From an uncultured Clostridia bacterium (lineage in GTDB: Bacteria > Bacillota > Clostridia > Peptostreptococcales > Anaerovoracaceae): a DNA stretch of 6,415 nt. The notes under the pieces are model-generated. The model was not told where the DNA came from. It made no database searches and saw nothing but the letters and a program-made list of their open reading frames with translations. The translations under genes were made by a program, and so were the position numbers. Each line of letters opens with the position of its first letter. The first letter of the stretch is position 1. The stretch is from positions 1-6,415 of the forward strand of contig CAKQOW010000078.1 in the NCBI GenBank assembly GCA_934256595.1. Direction: 5' to 3'. This document shows, one piece after another, positions 4,197 to 6,415 of the stretch.

Positions 4197-5342
4197 TCAC
4201 AGTTCCCACGCTATTACCGCAAGCCTTGCAGCCGCTTCTTTAAGCGAGGATATTCTGGCTTCCTCATGCACCGAATGTATGAACCTGCCCGTAACGCCCA
4301 TAGAGTCAATGCAAGGGATACCGTAATATGTCATATCCGATGCATCAGAGCCTCCTCTTGATTTTTCTAGCCTTACCTCTGGCAGCCCGTATTCTTTAAA
4401 AATCTCATTTATACGGTTAAACAGAGCAACATTGGCATCGCAAAGCTCCATAGGTCTTCTCATACTTTTGACTCTGAATATACATTCAGTGCCCCTTATA
4501 TATGATTTGTCCGCAATCCGCCTGACTCTGTCCTGCGCTTTCTGCAGCTCTTTCATATCGTTAAATCTGATATCCGCGCTGAACCTGCATATGTCAGGTA
4601 CGGAATTATCCGAACTGCCGCCTGTTATTGTACCGCAGTTACATGTTATACCGTCCTTGTCTTTCATTTTTTCAAGTTCTATGATCTTGTGTGCAGCTTC
4701 TGTTATCGCGCTTGCTCCCAGATAGCAGTTGGAGGAATGTACAGCTTTGCCTCTTATCTCAAATTCATATTTAACCGAACCCTTGCGCATAAGCGTGACA
4801 CCGCCGTTTCTGTGAGCCTCACAGTTGAAAAATGCTATAGCATTCTGCGCTCGGCTCTGCATAAACTCAATGGTCCTTCTCTGACTCAGAATACTGCCGA
4901 CCTCCTCATCGCTTTGCAGTATCAGTCTGACAGGCCGTTTCTTAAATCCGCAGGCTGCAAGCATTTCCATTGCCATAAATGCCGCTGTAATACCGCCCTT
5001 GCAGTCCTTGACTCCGGGACCGTATATCGTATCGCCCTCGCATCTGACTGCGGGAATTCCGAAGCTTCCGACAGCGTGAACCGTATCCATATGCCCCGAA
5101 AACACCACAGGAGCCTCATCCGAATCACAATTCATTGTAATGCTGATGCAGTTGCCCGATATCTTTTCTTCGTGGATTTCTATATCCCAGCCCTGCTCTG
5201 CCGCTCTCTCTGTAAAGTATCCGCCCACCTCATCAACGCCCTGCTTGAAATCTGTGGGGCTTTCTATTTCGCATATATCAGCCCACATCTGAACGTATTT
5301 ATTATTAAGCTCCTCTGCCTTTGTCAGAAGTTCTCTGTTCAT
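4197..5342 (-). CDS. M20-family zinc metallopeptidase (carboxypeptidase G2/ArgE/DapE-like)
   Basis: This is a cytoplasmic di-zinc hydrolase of the M20 family, which cleaves small peptides or N-acyl amino acids. The substrate cannot be told from sequence. I start it at the ATG at 5342 (MNRELLTKAEE), 381 residues, because GAGGT at 5349-5353 lies 6 nt upstream. A longer frame to 5387 has no ribosome binding site and would translate the hairpin at 5359-5384. All catalytic residues are visible: SGHMDTVH (H84, D86), GPGVKDCKGG (bridging D113), SDEEVGS (catalytic E146, ligand E147), NCEAH (E175) and FIHSVHEEA (H356). The inserted dimerisation domain spans about 187-295 and carries the conserved H202 in GKAVHSS. 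There is no signal peptide. It follows the lipoprotein gene by 61 bp with a short hairpin between, so readthrough expression is likely. Confidence 0.9.
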   Translation of the reverse strand: MNRELLTKAEELNNKYVQMWADICEIESPTDFKQGVDEVGGYFTERAAEQGWDIEIHEEKISGNCISITMNCDSDEAPVVFSGHMDTVHAVGSFGIPAVRCEGDTIYGPGVKDCKGGITAAFMAMEMLAACGFKKRPVRLILQSDEEVGSILSQRRTIEFMQSRAQNAIAFFNCEAHRNGGVTLMRKGSVKYEFEIRGKAVHSSNCYLGASAITEAAHKIIELEKMKDKDGITCNCGTITGGSSDNSVPDICRFSADIRFNDMKELQKAQDRVRRIADKSYIRGTECIFRVKSMRRPMELCDANVALFNRINEIFKEYGLPEVRLEKSRGGSDASDMTYYGIPCIDSMGVTGRFIHSVHEEARISSLKEAAARLAVIAWEL

Positions 5343-5355
5343 ATTGCTACCTCGC

Positions 5356-5384
5356 AAAACAGGGAAACCGTAAGGCTTCCCTGT
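5356..5384 (-). terminator. Short-tailed hairpin between the lipoprotein and M20 genes
   Basis: On the minus strand ACAGGGAA (5384-5377) pairs with TTCCCTGT (5366-5359). Inside it, a CC/GG pair sits across 1-nt mismatches around TTAC. Only four T follow (5359-5356), so termination is probably partial. It ends 3 nt before the GAGGT of the M20 gene, so the polymerase that reads through immediately exposes that ribosome binding site. The lipoprotein stop lies 19 nt upstream. Confidence 0.65.
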
Positions 5385-5403
5385 CATACATTATTCCAAT
5401 TTA

Positions 5404-6276
5404 CTATTTAACAGTGAATTTAACTGTATTTTTGTTGCCCATATTGTCTGTAACCGTTACTGAATACTTGCCTTTCTTGGTAACCTTTTTGCTGCCTGTG
5501 AATTTAGCGTAGGTCTTGCCTGTCTTTGTATTCTTTATAACTGCTGATTTAACTCCGCTGTCCTTATCTGATACTTTAACAGTTACCTTGCCTTTGTAGG
5601 ATTTGCCATTCTTAACTCCTGTCACTGAAGGCTTTGTTTTGTCTGCCGCAAAGGCATACAGCTTACCACTATCCTTAACGCTTATATAGCTCCATTCAAC
5701 AGTCTTTTTGTCCGTCGAAAGCTTACCGTTGGTCTTAACTATCTTATACGGAAGTGTTGCCTTAAATGACATATCAAATGTTACATTGCTTATGGCATCT
5801 TCAAGCTCACCTGTAGTAATTCCGTCCAGCAGACCACTTAAATCCATATTGAACGCCTTGGCCGAAATCCATGCCTTGCTGTCATACTCCTTGAAAACCG
5901 TCCTGGCATCCTTTATTGAAATCCCCTTTGCATCTTCTTTCATTGTGTAATATTCGATGCCGTCTATTTTTTCAAGTTTGAATTCACCATCTTTAAGCAG
6001 TCCTTCTTCAAAACCTTCCATAAATTCTTTTGTATTATCCTGCGCCTCTTTTATTATGTCAGCCTCTGCTGCATTCTCATCTGCCGCAGCCTTAGCTGTT
6101 TCAAGCATTACATCATATGTTACGCTTTCCATTTTGGTCTTGTCAATGCTGAAGTCAACATATACGTCAGCAGTTCCGTCAGCCTTAACGGTAACTTCAT
6201 TATTTGAGCTCATACATCCTGTAAATGCAAACATAACCGCAAGAGCCATCACCAGTGCAAGCAACTTCTTATACAT
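5404..6276 (-). CDS. Lipoprotein with LppM-like domain and C-terminal bacterial Ig-like domain
   Basis: This is a predicted membrane-anchored surface protein of unknown function, 290 residues. The N-terminus MYKKLLALVMALAVMFAF is a lipoprotein signal peptide ending FTG-C, with the lipidated Cys at 21. The -3 Phe is less common than Leu. Residues about 22-211 include EVTVKADGTADVYVDFSID near the start and a segment PYKIVKTNGKLSTDKKTVEW later. Together these resemble LppM-type lipoprotein domains. Residues about 212-290 (DKTKPSVTGVKNGKSYKGKV to the end) look like a bacterial Ig-like beta-sandwich, very Lys-rich. I prefer the ATG at 6276 over 6282: GGAGGT (6286-6291) is 9 nt from the former and only 3 nt from the latter. 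It lies just after tuf and its hairpin and before the M20 gene. Domain names are from pattern recognition only. Confidence 0.8.
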   Translation of the reverse strand: MYKKLLALVMALAVMFAFTGCMSSNNEVTVKADGTADVYVDFSIDKTKMESVTYDVMLETAKAAADENAAEADIIKEAQDNTKEFMEGFEEGLLKDGEFKLEKIDGIEYYTMKEDAKGISIKDARTVFKEYDSKAWISAKAFNMDLSGLLDGITTGELEDAISNVTFDMSFKATLPYKIVKTNGKLSTDKKTVEWSYISVKDSGKLYAFAADKTKPSVTGVKNGKSYKGKVTVKVSDKDSGVKSAVIKNTKTGKTYAKFTGSKKVTKKGKYSVTVTDNMGNKNTVKFTVK

Positions 6277-6300
6277 ATTCATTTTACCTCCATAGACTAT

Positions 6301-6323
6301 AAAGGGGACTTAAAAAGTCCCCT
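6301..6323 (-). terminator. Hairpin terminator of tuf with a weak T-tail
   Basis: AGGGGACTT and AAGTCCCCT (6323-6315 with 6311-6303 on the minus strand) form a perfect 9-bp stem with a 3-nt loop. It starts 16 nt after the tuf stop. The tail reads TTATAG, so the T-run is short and termination may be incomplete. The ribosome binding site of the lipoprotein gene lies only 11 nt further on, leaving no room for a separate promoter. Confidence 0.75.
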
Positions 6324-6339
6324 GAATATTGACATGTGA

Positions 6340-6415
6340 TTATTCGATAATCTCAGTTACAACGCCTGAACCTACTGTTCTTCCGCCTTCTCTGATCGCA
6401 AATCTTAATCCTTCT
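6340..6415 (-). CDS. tuf: Elongation factor Tu, C-terminal end (partial)
   Basis: The last 24 codons before TAA at 6342-6340 read EGLRFAIREGGRTVGSGVV and then TEIIE, the highly conserved end of EF-Tu domain 3. EF-Tu is the GTPase that delivers aminoacyl-tRNA to the ribosome. The 5' part lies beyond the window edge. The match is unambiguous even from this short piece because RFAIREGGRTVG is a hallmark of the protein. It sits upstream of the lipoprotein gene and is followed by a 9-bp hairpin. No tRNA gene is visible between it and rpmG in this window. Confidence 0.97.
   Translation of the reverse strand, partial: EGLRFAIREGGRTVGSGVVTEIIE

Noticed and set aside
4689..5411. 240-codon open frame on the plus strand, antisense to the M20 gene
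   Set aside because: The minus strand encodes a complete M20 enzyme with all metal ligands. The plus frame is Cys/His/Leu-rich, lacks a good ribosome binding site and resembles no family I know.

Overview
The window reads almost entirely on the minus strand. It is the tuf to rplL part of the translation and transcription gene cluster of a low-to-moderate GC Gram-positive bacterium. Several signals point to Clostridia, probably a Lachnospiraceae-like lineage: strong AGGAGG-type ribosome binding sites, sigma-A promoters, a Firmicutes-type L10 leader, a lipoprotein carrying a bacterial Ig-like domain, and an Rpn-like PD-(D/E)XK gene start. The genus cannot be named from this sequence.

In the order of transcription (high to low coordinates), the window opens with the last 24 codons of tuf (EF-Tu) and a hairpin terminator. 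Next come a lipoprotein with an LppM-like body and an Ig-like tail, a second short hairpin, and a zinc-dependent M20 peptidase. These two accessory genes separate tuf from the classical block. Neither is preceded by room for a promoter in its own intergenic gap. Each terminator-like hairpin sits just upstream of the next ribosome binding site, which suggests the genes are fed by readthrough.

A promoter region of about 220 bp follows (3977-4196). It holds one very good sigma-A promoter directly followed by a hairpin, and then a doubled promoter shifted by 6 bp. From there run rpmG (L33, 49 aa), secE, nusG, rplK and rplA. An L10 leader with its attenuator comes next, then rplJ, rplL and a strong terminator. 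The products are the L33 protein, the SecE translocase subunit, the NusG elongation factor, the L1 and L11 stalk proteins and the L10-L7/L12 stalk. The leader lets the L10-L7/L12 complex limit its own synthesis. rpoB does not follow rplL immediately.

Downstream (1-644) lies a 306-bp gap between the rplL stop and the next start. It contains the rplL terminator, a short palindrome, a near-consensus extended -10 promoter and a nested double-terminator hairpin. It ends in a partial gene whose start looks like an Rpn/PD-(D/E)XK transposase-nuclease but which departs from that family after about 88 residues. The promoter-then-terminator leader is the least conventional element in the window. The other point to check is a repeat-like N-terminal extension of NusG.
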